DNA from: Tissierellia bacterium
Lineage (GTDB): Bacteria; Bacillota; Clostridia; Tissierellales; Tepidimicrobiaceae
DNA: 64,000 bases
Reading direction: 5' to 3'
Assembly (NCBI GenBank): GCA_012839745.1
Contig: DUMS01000081.1
Span: 46,579-110,578, forward strand
Positions 28,701 through 36,025 of this stretch are shown here, in pieces. A program made the position numbers and the translations under genes. Each line of letters starts with the position of its first letter. Position 1 is the first letter of the stretch. Below the pieces are notes generated by a model. That model did not search any database, had not been told where the DNA came from, and saw only the letters and a program-made list of their open reading frames with translations.

Positions 28701-30573
28701 GATTAATGGCAATTCTGTACTTCAGATAGTTTTCAGCAACATTCTCTGAAGGTGAAAGATTGTTTAATATCCAGCTTTCAATTGATTTTTTGAAGCCTTG
28801 GTCTTTAATAAACCTTTGGCTTATTCTGTCTATAACGCTTAGAATAGTCAGACGAACTTCAAGTATATCCGAATCCAGCTGATGCAGGATATATTGGAGT
28901 ATTTTTCTTAGGGCATTGGATTCTAAATGCTCCAGTGGAATATAGTTGATTGTCTGACAAAGATATAGCTGGCTTGTAGCTGGCATGGACTTAAATGTAT
29001 CGTAATACTTAATTAATACTTTTGTATATTTTTCATAGTGTTCAGTTCTACAATTAGCAAATAGGGAGCTTATGATATTCTGTAAATTGTACAGCCATTC
29101 ATTTTGAGATTCCACCAGCTTATGATCAGGAAACAATATCTTTTTTAGCATTTGATCCAATATAGTTTCACTTGATATACCATGTTTAACTACTTTGGCA
29201 GATTTAGGAATTTCCTTTCTATATTCCTCATCATATTTGCTGATTAAAAGTCCAATAAGCTCTGAAGCTTCTCTTCTGATATCATCCTCCCTGTGTAGCA
29301 ACAGGTCAGTTACATAGTTTAATGTAACCATTTTCTGGTATTGTGTTAAATAGGTGGAGTATTCCTTAAAAATATACAGATACAGGCGGACTTTTCTCCA
29401 ATTATATTCAGTTCTTGCCATTTCCAGAATACTGTTGAAGCTTTGGTCATCATACAGCTTTGATAACAGTCTTATATTGTGATTAATTGCCAGATACTTG
29501 AGATTTTTTATTATATCATCGCCATTTAACAGGGTATAAGGCTTAGACTGTTCATTTTTTAACTGGAAATTGTCATTTAATGTTGTGTCTACTCCAAGGT
29601 TTATAATATAATCTTCAAAGTCCTTTAATTTATTGTATACCTTTGCGTATCTTAACTCCTTATTTTTGTCCACATTATCAAGCTTATTGAGTATTACATC
29701 ATATGCTTCCTTTAGAGAAAATACATGTATTTTCCCATTCTTGTTTTTGACTCTAAAATCAGAATATATGAGTATAAGGGATTCCAAAGGAAGATTTTCC
29801 AGTTCCAGATCCCAGGTTGAATGATTGGTTGCAATATGGCCTATTTTCTTCAGGTTGAATCTTTCAAACCATTTTTCAGTATAATAATAGTGAAGATAAG
29901 GTACTCTTTTGGCATCTGCATCTAAAACGCCGTATTTTCCAATATCATGTCCTAAAGATGAACCTGCTACAATTCCTAAATCGATAGGTAGGTTTAGCAT
30001 TTTAATCTGTCTGGCTATATACAAGCTGACGTAATTTACTCCCAGTATATGTTCTAATGTGTTATGGCCTGTTAATGCCATATCCATTTTCATAAGCTCA
30101 TAAATCCAGTTGTCAAGAAAAGCCTTCTTAAACATTTTATACTCGCCAGTACAGCTTTTTTCTTCCTCTTCCGTCAGAAACTCCAAAGGGTATACATATT
30201 TATTATCCTTTGCAGCATGCTTCATTTCATATTGTGATATAGATCTTAAGAGGTTTAAATAGAACAATACCAGAGGCTTTAAATCCTCATTGAAGCTTCT
30301 GTTGACCTTTTCAGGAAAAGAAAGGCTGAGAACCCAGTCAAAAATGTACCTTAGAATTTCCATTTTCGGTGCATTCCAGTATTTGCAATATATCGGATAT
30401 AACAGATCAATAATGGATATGGCATCATACCTATTGTTGGTAACATTAAATTTAACTGATTTAATAAATTCGTCTCTAGACAGTTCATGAAGTATTTCCT
30501 GCCTGTAATGGCCTAAATAATCCTTGTTTGCCTCATCTGATATTAAATGATAAATTGACTCAAATGAATTCAT
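25750..30573 (-). CDS. Giant HD / helical-repeat / NadD-like nucleotidyltransferase / GNAT-like / phosphoribosyltransferase-like protein
   Basis: 1607 residues from ATG 30573, one base after the sdaAA stop; an ATG at 30627 inside sdaAA would add 18 residues but has no better ribosome site. Order: N-terminal helical region; HD phosphohydrolase at about 165-290 with H175, H209-D210, H246 and H251, resembling YqeK-type HD proteins; a long all-helical region (about 350-880) like HEAT repeats; a NadD-type nucleotidyltransferase with GSFDPFSLSH (913-922) and ISSSQIRRA (1065-1073); a GNAT-like domain (about 1120-1320) ending in the typical GF...YIVDM strand; and a phosphoribosyltransferase-like C-terminus with PIILVDDLLHKGYR (1416-1429), a PRPP-loop-like motif. 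The domains point to nucleotide or cofactor chemistry. It is the first of three linked genes. Individual domain calls vary: HD and nucleotidyltransferase are firm, PRTase probable, GNAT tentative. Confidence 0.72.
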   Translation of the reverse strand: MNSFESIYHLISDEANKDYLGHYRQEILHELSRDEFIKSVKFNVTNNRYDAISIIDLLYPIYCKYWNAPKMEILRYIFDWVLSLSFPEKVNRSFNEDLKPLVLFYLNLLRSISQYEMKHAAKDNKYVYPLEFLTEEEEKSCTGEYKMFKKAFLDNWIYELMKMDMALTGHNTLEHILGVNYVSLYIARQIKMLNLPIDLGIVAGSSLGHDIGKYGVLDADAKRVPYLHYYYTEKWFERFNLKKIGHIATNHSTWDLELENLPLESLILIYSDFRVKNKNGKIHVFSLKEAYDVILNKLDNVDKNKELRYAKVYNKLKDFEDYIINLGVDTTLNDNFQLKNEQSKPYTLLNGDDIIKNLKYLAINHNIRLLSKLYDDQSFNSILEMARTEYNWRKVRLYLYIFKEYSTYLTQYQKMVTLNYVTDLLLHREDDIRREASELIGLLISKYDEEYRKEIPKSAKVVKHGISSETILDQMLKKILFPDHKLVESQNEWLYNLQNIISSLFANCRTEHYEKYTKVLIKYYDTFKSMPATSQLYLCQTINYIPLEHLESNALRKILQYILHQLDSDILEVRLTILSVIDRISQRFIKDQGFKKSIESWILNNLSPSENVAENYLKYRIAINLDMQKNIIELLKNNYKKDEENISVIFLKNLKTATEWINKKINIDILYDQVKKSPGTIGFHTSMHLCNLLKVSAAEKVRNYAGLTLLNIFKFLSLEERNDIVVELLRALEMENYQFTKFIPNYLGELLLYLHPEELDEVIDDFEEKIKQSNTKLVFLLLKTISIAIENYPVYITRFKEDEITNKNRLVRLISLILNGMVSFDYDIKTEAFRILAWDIFNSKKLDLKEKLNIFKYIAKKILTLLDDMEDDEFMLLINSASLNHIYRFIADYEFHFGRFELESKDKIAFFPGSFDPFSLSHKEIALEIRNHGFEVYLAVDEFSWSKRVQPHKYRKNIISMTIGHEMDIYLFPSDIPININNDNDLIKLKDLFKNKEVYIVVGTDVLVNASAYKKDGILKDFSHIIFDRKSLNSIDDEKSTVEEKIKEIRGKILRLSLPPKYEDISSSQIRRAIDLNMDISKEMDPLALQYIYKYGLYLNEPRFKSLVQTKTIEIEVINKMDDKLLKYIHDNFGPEIDINSLQSFRGKEDLNILLLKDAINNALLGFSVFYWIKNANLYDEFKDTEITIYFRERLKGRIALIPILYVKYKSSYLSEVILNETLSKCVELEYNNAIYVNLSNYQDQNQIIENLTVQGFIKTPFYFNNNPIYIVDMSKPITLSQDIETLLKPPFDNNKSIANIIEKTRKRLKKAISNLYPGELVLVYNRDMIYSKLIQIICDINEVPIEQGNRKILGPYMCVPFGSILNGRILPNTVTKSMHTEKIFNAEIKNFTIGAFPNYLSLDNQAKMLSSFNRPIILVDDLLHKGYRLNVIEPILRNNNIEIKKLVVGILTGRGKELGKTRNIEVDSAYFVPNLKLWFNESAQYPFIGGDAVFREEYGQDYLIPSINFILPYVSPSFIKGATIRSIYEFSEVCLVNTIEIFDEIQKVYQEINGKSLIIRNLGKIFSFPRKPDTCIYADSVRNLKPTDYLEKDLENLKRIENIVLR

Positions 30574-30574
30574 A

Positions 30575-31438
30575 TTATATTCTTTTCTTGGCCTCCCTTC
30601 CTGTTTCAGTATCGGCAATTCCTCCAAGGGCTGTTTCTCTTAAAGATTCAGGCAATAATTTACCTACTTTGTACATGGCTTCCACAACCTCATCAAAAGG
30701 TACAAGGCTTTTTACACCTGCTAGCGCTAAATCAGCAGAAATCAAGGCGTTAGCCACACCTGATGCATTTCGCAGTGCGCATGGGTATTCAACCAGCCCT
30801 GCTACAGGGTCACACACCAGCCCCATAACATTAATGATACAAAAGGAAGCAGCATCAAGAGATGATTCTACACTTCCTCCAGCCAGTTCCACTACTGCAG
30901 CTGCTGCCATTGCACTTGCAACTCCGCATTCTGCCTGGCATCCTCCTTCTGCACCTGAAACTGTAGCATTTCTTGCCACTATCTCGCCAATACCTGCAGC
31001 AGTGAAAAGACCAGATATAATATCTTCATCTGATAGGTTTAATCTATTTTTAACAGTAAATAAAGCAGCAGGAACTATTCCTGAGGCTCCTGCAGTGGGA
31101 GCTGCAACAATTTTTCCCATTGAAGCATTCACTTCTGAAGTAGACAAGGCCATTGCCATTGCAGAGTTTATAATATCTCCACAAATGGTCTTGTGTGTAT
31201 TTTTATATTCTTCAACCTTTATTGCATTACCTCCGGTAAGCCTGCTTACGGAAACTACTTCCTTATCCAATGAATATTTTGAAGAGTTTTCCATGGTTTT
31301 TAATATTTCTTTCATCCTGTTCATTAATTCATCATATTTAATGCCTGAGTTTAGTAGTTCTTTTTCTATTACGATTTCTGATATCTTTTTATTTTTTTCA
31401 TTGCAAAGTTTAATTAGTTCAGAGCCTGTATTGAACAT
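30575..31438 (-). CDS. sdaAA: L-serine dehydratase, iron-sulfur-dependent, alpha subunit
   Basis: 287 residues. Deaminates L-serine to pyruvate and ammonia with an oxygen-sensitive [4Fe-4S] cluster; the alpha chain carries the cluster cysteines, visible in GAEGGCQAECGVASAM and VCDPVAGLVEYPC. Other markers are VAAPTAGASGIVPAAL and GNAIKVEEY. ATG 31438 is chosen because AGGTGAT precedes it by a few bases and the protein then starts MFNTGSELI as in homologues; a TTG at 31453 lies further upstream inside sdaAB. The beta gene ends just before it. The next gene, the giant HD protein, begins one base after its stop and probably depends on ribosomes finishing sdaAA. Confidence 0.93.
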   Translation of the reverse strand: MFNTGSELIKLCNEKNKKISEIVIEKELLNSGIKYDELMNRMKEILKTMENSSKYSLDKEVVSVSRLTGGNAIKVEEYKNTHKTICGDIINSAMAMALSTSEVNASMGKIVAAPTAGASGIVPAALFTVKNRLNLSDEDIISGLFTAAGIGEIVARNATVSGAEGGCQAECGVASAMAAAAVVELAGGSVESSLDAASFCIINVMGLVCDPVAGLVEYPCALRNASGVANALISADLALAGVKSLVPFDEVVEAMYKVGKLLPESLRETALGGIADTETGREAKKRI

Positions 31439-31442
31439 GTTA

Positions 31443-32111
31443 TCACCTCTCAATAGGGTTTATACCTGTGATATATATTATTTCCTCCAAGGAAGCTATT
31501 TCATCAATTATGCCATCTTCAATGGCGCTATCCAGTTCAGTAATCATGGTGGCAATCTTGTTTTCCCTTGTGACTTTCATTGTGGCTATGTTTATGTCGT
31601 GATTTGACAGTATGGAGCTGATTCTGCTTATTACACCCTTTCTGTCATTGTATTTTATCAAAATAGTAGGATAGTCTCCAGAAAATTCAATGTCTGTTCC
31701 ATTTATGTTTGTAATTATAACATTTCCACCACCAATTGAAGAACCAATTACATAATAATCTTCCAGGTTCTTATAGTGAAACAGTATTTTGACAGTATTA
31801 GGATGTACATACCCTAAATCCTCTTCTATAAACTCTATTTCAATGCCTTTGTCCTTTGCAATCTGCAAGGAATCCCTAATTCTTTCATCGGAAGGGTTCA
31901 TTCCTAAGATTCCTGCAACTAAAGCCTTATCTGTGCCATGTCCCTTGTAGGTTTTTGCAAAAGAGCCATGTAGATAAAATGTAACCCTATAAAAAGAATC
32001 ATCAGCCAGCTCTCTTGCTATTTTTCCTATTCTTGCTGCTCCAGCAGTATGAGAGCTGGAAGGGCCTATCATAATTGGTCCTAATATATCAAATACACTA
32101 TAGTTCTTCAT
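31443..32111 (-). CDS. sdaAB: L-serine dehydratase, iron-sulfur-dependent, beta subunit (with ACT domain)
   Basis: 222 residues. The N-terminal domain shows VFDILGPIMIGPSSSHTAGA, diagnostic for the beta chain, and the last 75 residues form an ACT domain (YNDRKGVISRISSILSNHD), a small ligand-binding module. ATG 32111 follows AGGAGG at a good distance. It is the first gene of the minus-strand run sdaAB-sdaAA-giant-LDH-like-flavoprotein, all with gaps under 20 bases, and no terminator separates them, so the five genes are likely one transcript. Serine-derived pyruvate may be relevant to the dehydrogenase-like protein, but that is a guess. Confidence 0.92.
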   Translation of the reverse strand: MKNYSVFDILGPIMIGPSSSHTAGAARIGKIARELADDSFYRVTFYLHGSFAKTYKGHGTDKALVAGILGMNPSDERIRDSLQIAKDKGIEIEFIEEDLGYVHPNTVKILFHYKNLEDYYVIGSSIGGGNVIITNINGTDIEFSGDYPTILIKYNDRKGVISRISSILSNHDINIATMKVTRENKIATMITELDSAIEDGIIDEIASLEEIIYITGINPIER

Positions 32112-32169
32112 GTTTTACCTCCTCATATAAAGGTGTATTAATTTTAGCATTTTATTAGAATAAAGGCAA

Positions 32170-32193
32170 TAAAAAAGGAGGACTATCCTCCTG
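32170..32193 (-). terminator. Rho-independent terminator after the PspC gene
   Basis: Read on the minus strand, AGGAGGA and TCCTCCT form a 7-bp stem with a three-base loop, followed directly by six T. It lies about 20 bases past the PspC stop. Confidence 0.82.
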
Positions 32194-32213
32194 TTGCTTG
32201 TACTAATTCTAAG

Positions 32214-32606
32214 TTAATTGCTTTTCTGCTTAGCTATTATATATATACCTGCAAGTATTAGTAGAATTGGCCAATACTTAATTAATCTAAAGACACTGAA
32301 AAATCTTGGAAATATAATATCTACTAGCATTATTCCACCTATAACAATAAGTATAATACCAATGAATAGTGGAGTGTTTCTTGTGCTTATATTTTCACTA
32401 TAGTCATCATCAGTTATTTCATAATCCTCTGGAATTATTATGGCACATATTATATAAGTCAATATACCAGGTATAATTTTTACAGCAGAAAGAAACGCCC
32501 AACCAATTCTAACAATTACAGGATCTATGCTGAAATACTCGCCCAGACCGCCACAAACTCCTGATATAATTCTATCCCTTGATGACCTTGCAAGCTTTCT
32601 CTGCAT
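32214..32606 (-). CDS. PspC-domain membrane protein
   Basis: 130 residues. The first 65 are a PspC domain: KLARSSRDRIISGVCGGLGEYF and then a hydrophobic segment ending in CAIIIPEDYE, the family pattern. Two further hydrophobic segments (about 77-97 and 107-125) follow. PspC proteins act in envelope-stress responses, but those in Firmicutes are often single genes of unclear role; no pspA homologue is seen here. Single gene with its own terminator, read away from the FHA/FtsW cluster. Confidence 0.85.
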   Translation of the reverse strand: MQRKLARSSRDRIISGVCGGLGEYFSIDPVIVRIGWAFLSAVKIIPGILTYIICAIIIPEDYEITDDDYSENISTRNTPLFIGIILIVIGGIMLVDIIFPRFFSVFRLIKYWPILLILAGIYIIAKQKSN

Positions 32607-32923
32607 TTAATCAACTCCCTATTAAAATCTCACTATTATTCTATCAGATATATCGGAAAAGGTGAAGAATGTATTATTTATTAATGAAAAGCATAGGTAT
32701 GCTATTCTTCTTAAAAAACATTGTCATTTAATATATAATATAGTTGTAAATATGTTTTTAGGGAAATAATCATAAAAAGCTTTTTAAAAAGATAAAAAAA
32801 CATCTGTCCAATATTTACTTTGATGGTATTGTAAGTGAAATCTCAGTGAAATATATAAATATTCACATATTTAATCCTTTGTGTTAACATTATAGAGAGA
32901 ATACATAAATTCAGGAGGATTCT
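32607..32923. other. Intergenic region between divergent PspC and FHA genes
   Basis: 317 bases, very AT-rich, with no open reading frame of note. It holds GTGAA and TTCAC arms separated by 11 bases at 32846-32866, a possible weak operator, and a run of A/T-rich promoter-like elements before the FHA gene. I see no RNA structure I would defend. Confidence 0.4.
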
Positions 32924-33355
32924 ATGTTTAATATACTTTCATTAGTATTCAAATATGTATTTATAGTTATAATCTATATGTTTATATTCAGCATAATCAA
33001 GCTCATATATCTTGATATTAAGGGGATTCGCCCAATACCAGCTGATAGCGGTACTTATCTTAAGCTTATCAATAGAAAGGACACATTGCCTTTTAAGGTC
33101 AAGGAGTACTATCCACTTGAAGACAATGTATTTCTTGGCCGAGGCAATGATAATGAAATAGTAATAAAGGACCCATACATATCAAAAAAACACCTGAGAA
33201 TAGTAAAGGATGAGGATGAATACTTTCTGGAGGATTTGAAAAGCGCTAATGGAACCTATGTAAATGGTGATAGGGTAATGGATGTGGTGAAGCTAAATAA
33301 TGGAGATAGAATTTCCGTTGGTCAGGTGGAATTTTTATTTGTAAATAAAGAATAG
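32924..33355 (+). CDS. Membrane-anchored FHA-domain protein
   Basis: 143 residues: one N-terminal membrane helix (about 5-28), a linker, then an FHA domain with the phosphothreonine-binding signature GRGNDNEIVI, SKKHLRI and SANGTYVNG. FHA domains bind phosphothreonine peptides. It is followed after 10 bases by an FtsW/RodA gene and a class B PBP, an arrangement also known from the fhaB-rodA-pbpA region of actinobacteria, where FHA proteins link Ser/Thr kinase signals to wall growth. No active Ser/Thr kinase lies in the window; the kinase-like domain at 46849 lacks its catalytic aspartate. ATG 32924 follows AGGAGGA. Confidence 0.88.
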   Translation: MFNILSLVFKYVFIVIIYMFIFSIIKLIYLDIKGIRPIPADSGTYLKLINRKDTLPFKVKEYYPLEDNVFLGRGNDNEIVIKDPYISKKHLRIVKDEDEYFLEDLKSANGTYVNGDRVMDVVKLNNGDRISVGQVEFLFVNKE

Positions 33356-33365
33356 GAGAATAATT

Positions 33366-34595
33366 ATGTTAAATAGGGGAGTAAATTACAAGATACCTAG
33401 AAATCTGTTATTTTTGTTTGAGTCAATAGCTTTATTCCTGATGTTTATGTATTACAGGAATGCCCTTGACAGGTCAACTATAATATATGGATTAAGCCTG
33501 ATATTTATTATTTATATTTCCAACTTGATTTTATCGAAAATTGTCTCTGGAGATAACTATATATTCCTGATTGTAACAATGCTGGCAAGCATAGGAATAA
33601 TAATGATTTACAGGATAAATTATGAACAGGGCTTTAAGCAGATAATATGGATTAGCTTAGGAATTGTGCTTTTTTTTGCTACCTATTTTATAGTAAAGAG
33701 GATTAAGGGATGGGAAAAATTATTTTTATACTATTGTTTAGCTTCCGTATTTCTATTTTTGGCAACTTTGTTATTGGGAAGAAGGTTTAAGGGTGCAATA
33801 AACTGGATTTCCATTGGAGGAATCAGCTTTCAGCCAACGGAAATAATCAAGATTCTGGCCATACTGATGATAGCCTCGTATTATACTAATTATGATAGAT
33901 TTAAGGAGAAAAAGTGGGGGCGTTACTATTTAATAGGTATAATGTACCTATTTGTATTCTTCCTGTTTCTCCAGAGGGATTTAGGCAGTGTATTAATTTT
34001 TTGTTCTTTATTTTTAGCTCTTCAATATATTTATGATGAAAACAGAAAGCTGGTATTAGCCAACATTGTTGTGCTTATGTTTAGTGGCCTTTTGGGATAT
34101 GTAATTTTTCCCCATGTTAGAATAAGATTTGAGACATGGATAAATCCATGGGAGTATATAGATACTATTGGCTATCAGATAACTCAGTCCCTGTTTGCTA
34201 TATCTGAAGGAGGTTTTTTTGGAACAGGGTTAGGCTTGGGACATCCGGATTTCATACCGGAAGTATCAAAGGATTTCATATTTTCTGCTATATGCGAGGA
34301 AATGGGCATATTGACGGGAATAGGAGTAATAATGCTTTTTATGATTTTAGTGTATAGAGGTTTCAAGATTTCAATAAATCAAAGGAATAAGTTCTTCAGA
34401 ATTGTTGCATTAGGCATAAGCATATTGTTTGGAATACAATCATTTATAATATTTGGAGGAGTTATAAATATGATTCCCTTAACTGGAATCACAATTCCTT
34501 TCGTCAGCTATGGAGGCAGTTCCATGTTATCCAGCTTTATTGCTCTGGGTATCCTGCAGGTTGCTTCGGAGGAGCTGGATATTGAGGAGGATTAA
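33366..34595 (+). CDS. FtsW/RodA/SpoVE-family peptidoglycan polymerase
   Basis: 409 residues with about ten membrane segments. SEDS proteins polymerise lipid II into glycan strands together with a partner class B PBP. Signature motifs are GRRFKGAINWISIGGISFQPTE, QRDLGSVLIF, and the C-terminal VSYGGSSML. The next gene encodes the likely PBP partner and starts one base after this stop. Whether it serves elongation (RodA-like) or division (FtsW-like) cannot be decided here; the FHA/RodA/PbpA arrangement suggests elongation or sporulation. ATG 33366 follows AGGAG. Confidence 0.9.
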   Translation: MLNRGVNYKIPRNLLFLFESIALFLMFMYYRNALDRSTIIYGLSLIFIIYISNLILSKIVSGDNYIFLIVTMLASIGIIMIYRINYEQGFKQIIWISLGIVLFFATYFIVKRIKGWEKLFLYYCLASVFLFLATLLLGRRFKGAINWISIGGISFQPTEIIKILAILMIASYYTNYDRFKEKKWGRYYLIGIMYLFVFFLFLQRDLGSVLIFCSLFLALQYIYDENRKLVLANIVVLMFSGLLGYVIFPHVRIRFETWINPWEYIDTIGYQITQSLFAISEGGFFGTGLGLGHPDFIPEVSKDFIFSAICEEMGILTGIGVIMLFMILVYRGFKISINQRNKFFRIVALGISILFGIQSFIIFGGVINMIPLTGITIPFVSYGGSSMLSSFIALGILQVASEELDIEED

Positions 34596-34596
34596 T

Positions 34597-36003
34597 ATGG
34601 AAAAGGAGATTAAAAGGATAATAACAGTACTGGCAGGTATATGTATTCTCTTCGTGAGCCTTGTGGTCTATTTAACCTATTTTCAGATATTTAAAGCTGA
34701 TAAAGTTAAGAATAGCAGCTATAATAAAAGGCTTTGGATAAATGAGGAGAAAATATTGCGAGGCTCAATAATAGACAGGAATGGGAAAATATTAGCTTAT
34801 AGCGAGCTTAATGGAGAGACATATGCCAGGGTATACAATTATGGCAGCCTCTACAGCCACATAATAGGATACAGCTATAGAGATTATGGCAAATCCAATT
34901 TGGAGCTTTATTATAACAATGTTCTTTTGAATACCAGTGAATCAGCTGCATTGAATGAGTTAAAGAATCTAGTAGAGCCAAACAGTGAAGGCAACACATT
35001 GAAATTGACCATAGACCATCACCTGCAGGAGTATTCCAGAAATCAAATGAAAGGTAAAAAAGGTGCAATTGTAGCCATGAATCCGTCAACTGGAGAGATA
35101 TATGCCATGGTAAGTCTTCCCGATTTCAATCCCAGCACCTTGAGGGAGGATTGGGGGAATATTGTAGAGGATGAAAACAGCCCTCTTTTAAATAGAGCCA
35201 TATCCGGATTGTATCAGCCAGGCTCTACATTTAAGGTTGTTACAGCAATCTCAGCTTTAGAAAACAATATGTACATGGAAGATTATGAATGTACCGGAAC
35301 TGCTGTAGTAGATGGATATCCATTAAAGGATTATGACGGGAAAGGGCATGGCACTGTTAACCTTAATGAGGCACTGATATATTCATGTAATCCGTATTTT
35401 GCAGAAACTGGAATAAAGCTTGGAATAGACAGATTGTCGGAAACTGCAGAGAAATTCTTGCTAAACAGGGAAATACCCTTTGACCTTCCAGTAAAGAAAT
35501 CCCTTTTTCCAAAGAAGGGGAACATTGGAAAAACAGATGTTGCAGCTGCAAGCATTGGACAAGGAAAGGTATTGGTAACCCCTTTAAATATGGCGCTTAT
35601 AGCGTCAGGCATTGCCAACAAGGGAGATATTATGAAGCCTGTTCTGGTTAAAGAGGTAATATCCAAGGATGGGAAAGTAATAGACAGTTTTAAGGCTGAG
35701 ATGATTTCTAGAGCAACAGATATATTTACTGCCAACGAATTGAAAAACATGATGGTTGATGTGGTAAATAAAGGAACCGGGAAAAACGCCAGAATAAGCA
35801 ATATAAGGGTTGCAGGTAAGACTGGTACTGCTGAAAACCCATCAGGAAATGATCATGCGTGGTTTATAGGGTTTGCACCAGCAGATGACCCTAAAATAGC
35901 CATTGCAGTCATACTTGAGGAGGAAGGCTCCACTGGAGGGCAGAAGGCAGCGCCTATTGCAAGAAATATAATGTTGGAGGCTTTAAATACCATTAACAAT
36001 TAA
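34597..36003 (+). CDS. Class B penicillin-binding protein (PbpA-like transpeptidase)
   Basis: 468 residues; ATG 34597 is set by GAGGAGG at 34584-34590, while an in-frame ATG at 34510 lies within the SEDS gene and is not used. One N-terminal membrane helix (about 9-29), a short pedestal region, and a transpeptidase domain with SxxK in PGSTFKVVTA (Ser about 210), SxN in SCNPYF (about 264) and KTG in KTGTAENP (about 408). It is small for class B PBPs and has no PASTA repeats, like mycobacterial PbpA. It cross-links glycan strands made by the preceding SEDS protein. Confidence 0.92.
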   Translation: MEKEIKRIITVLAGICILFVSLVVYLTYFQIFKADKVKNSSYNKRLWINEEKILRGSIIDRNGKILAYSELNGETYARVYNYGSLYSHIIGYSYRDYGKSNLELYYNNVLLNTSESAALNELKNLVEPNSEGNTLKLTIDHHLQEYSRNQMKGKKGAIVAMNPSTGEIYAMVSLPDFNPSTLREDWGNIVEDENSPLLNRAISGLYQPGSTFKVVTAISALENNMYMEDYECTGTAVVDGYPLKDYDGKGHGTVNLNEALIYSCNPYFAETGIKLGIDRLSETAEKFLLNREIPFDLPVKKSLFPKKGNIGKTDVAAASIGQGKVLVTPLNMALIASGIANKGDIMKPVLVKEVISKDGKVIDSFKAEMISRATDIFTANELKNMMVDVVNKGTGKNARISNIRVAGKTGTAENPSGNDHAWFIGFAPADDPKIAIAVILEEEGSTGGQKAAPIARNIMLEALNTINN

Positions 36004-36025
36004 ATGAAAGGGGAGTTATAAGCAT

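Noticed and set aside
30528..31607. 359-codon plus-strand frame across the serine dehydratase genes
   Set aside because: It is the antisense of sdaAA, rich in Ser/Ala/Pro from the reverse complement, and no plausible domain is seen.
34510..34596. 29-codon N-terminal extension of the penicillin-binding protein
   Set aside because: It lies inside the SEDS gene in another frame, while ATG 34597 has a strong ribosome site.
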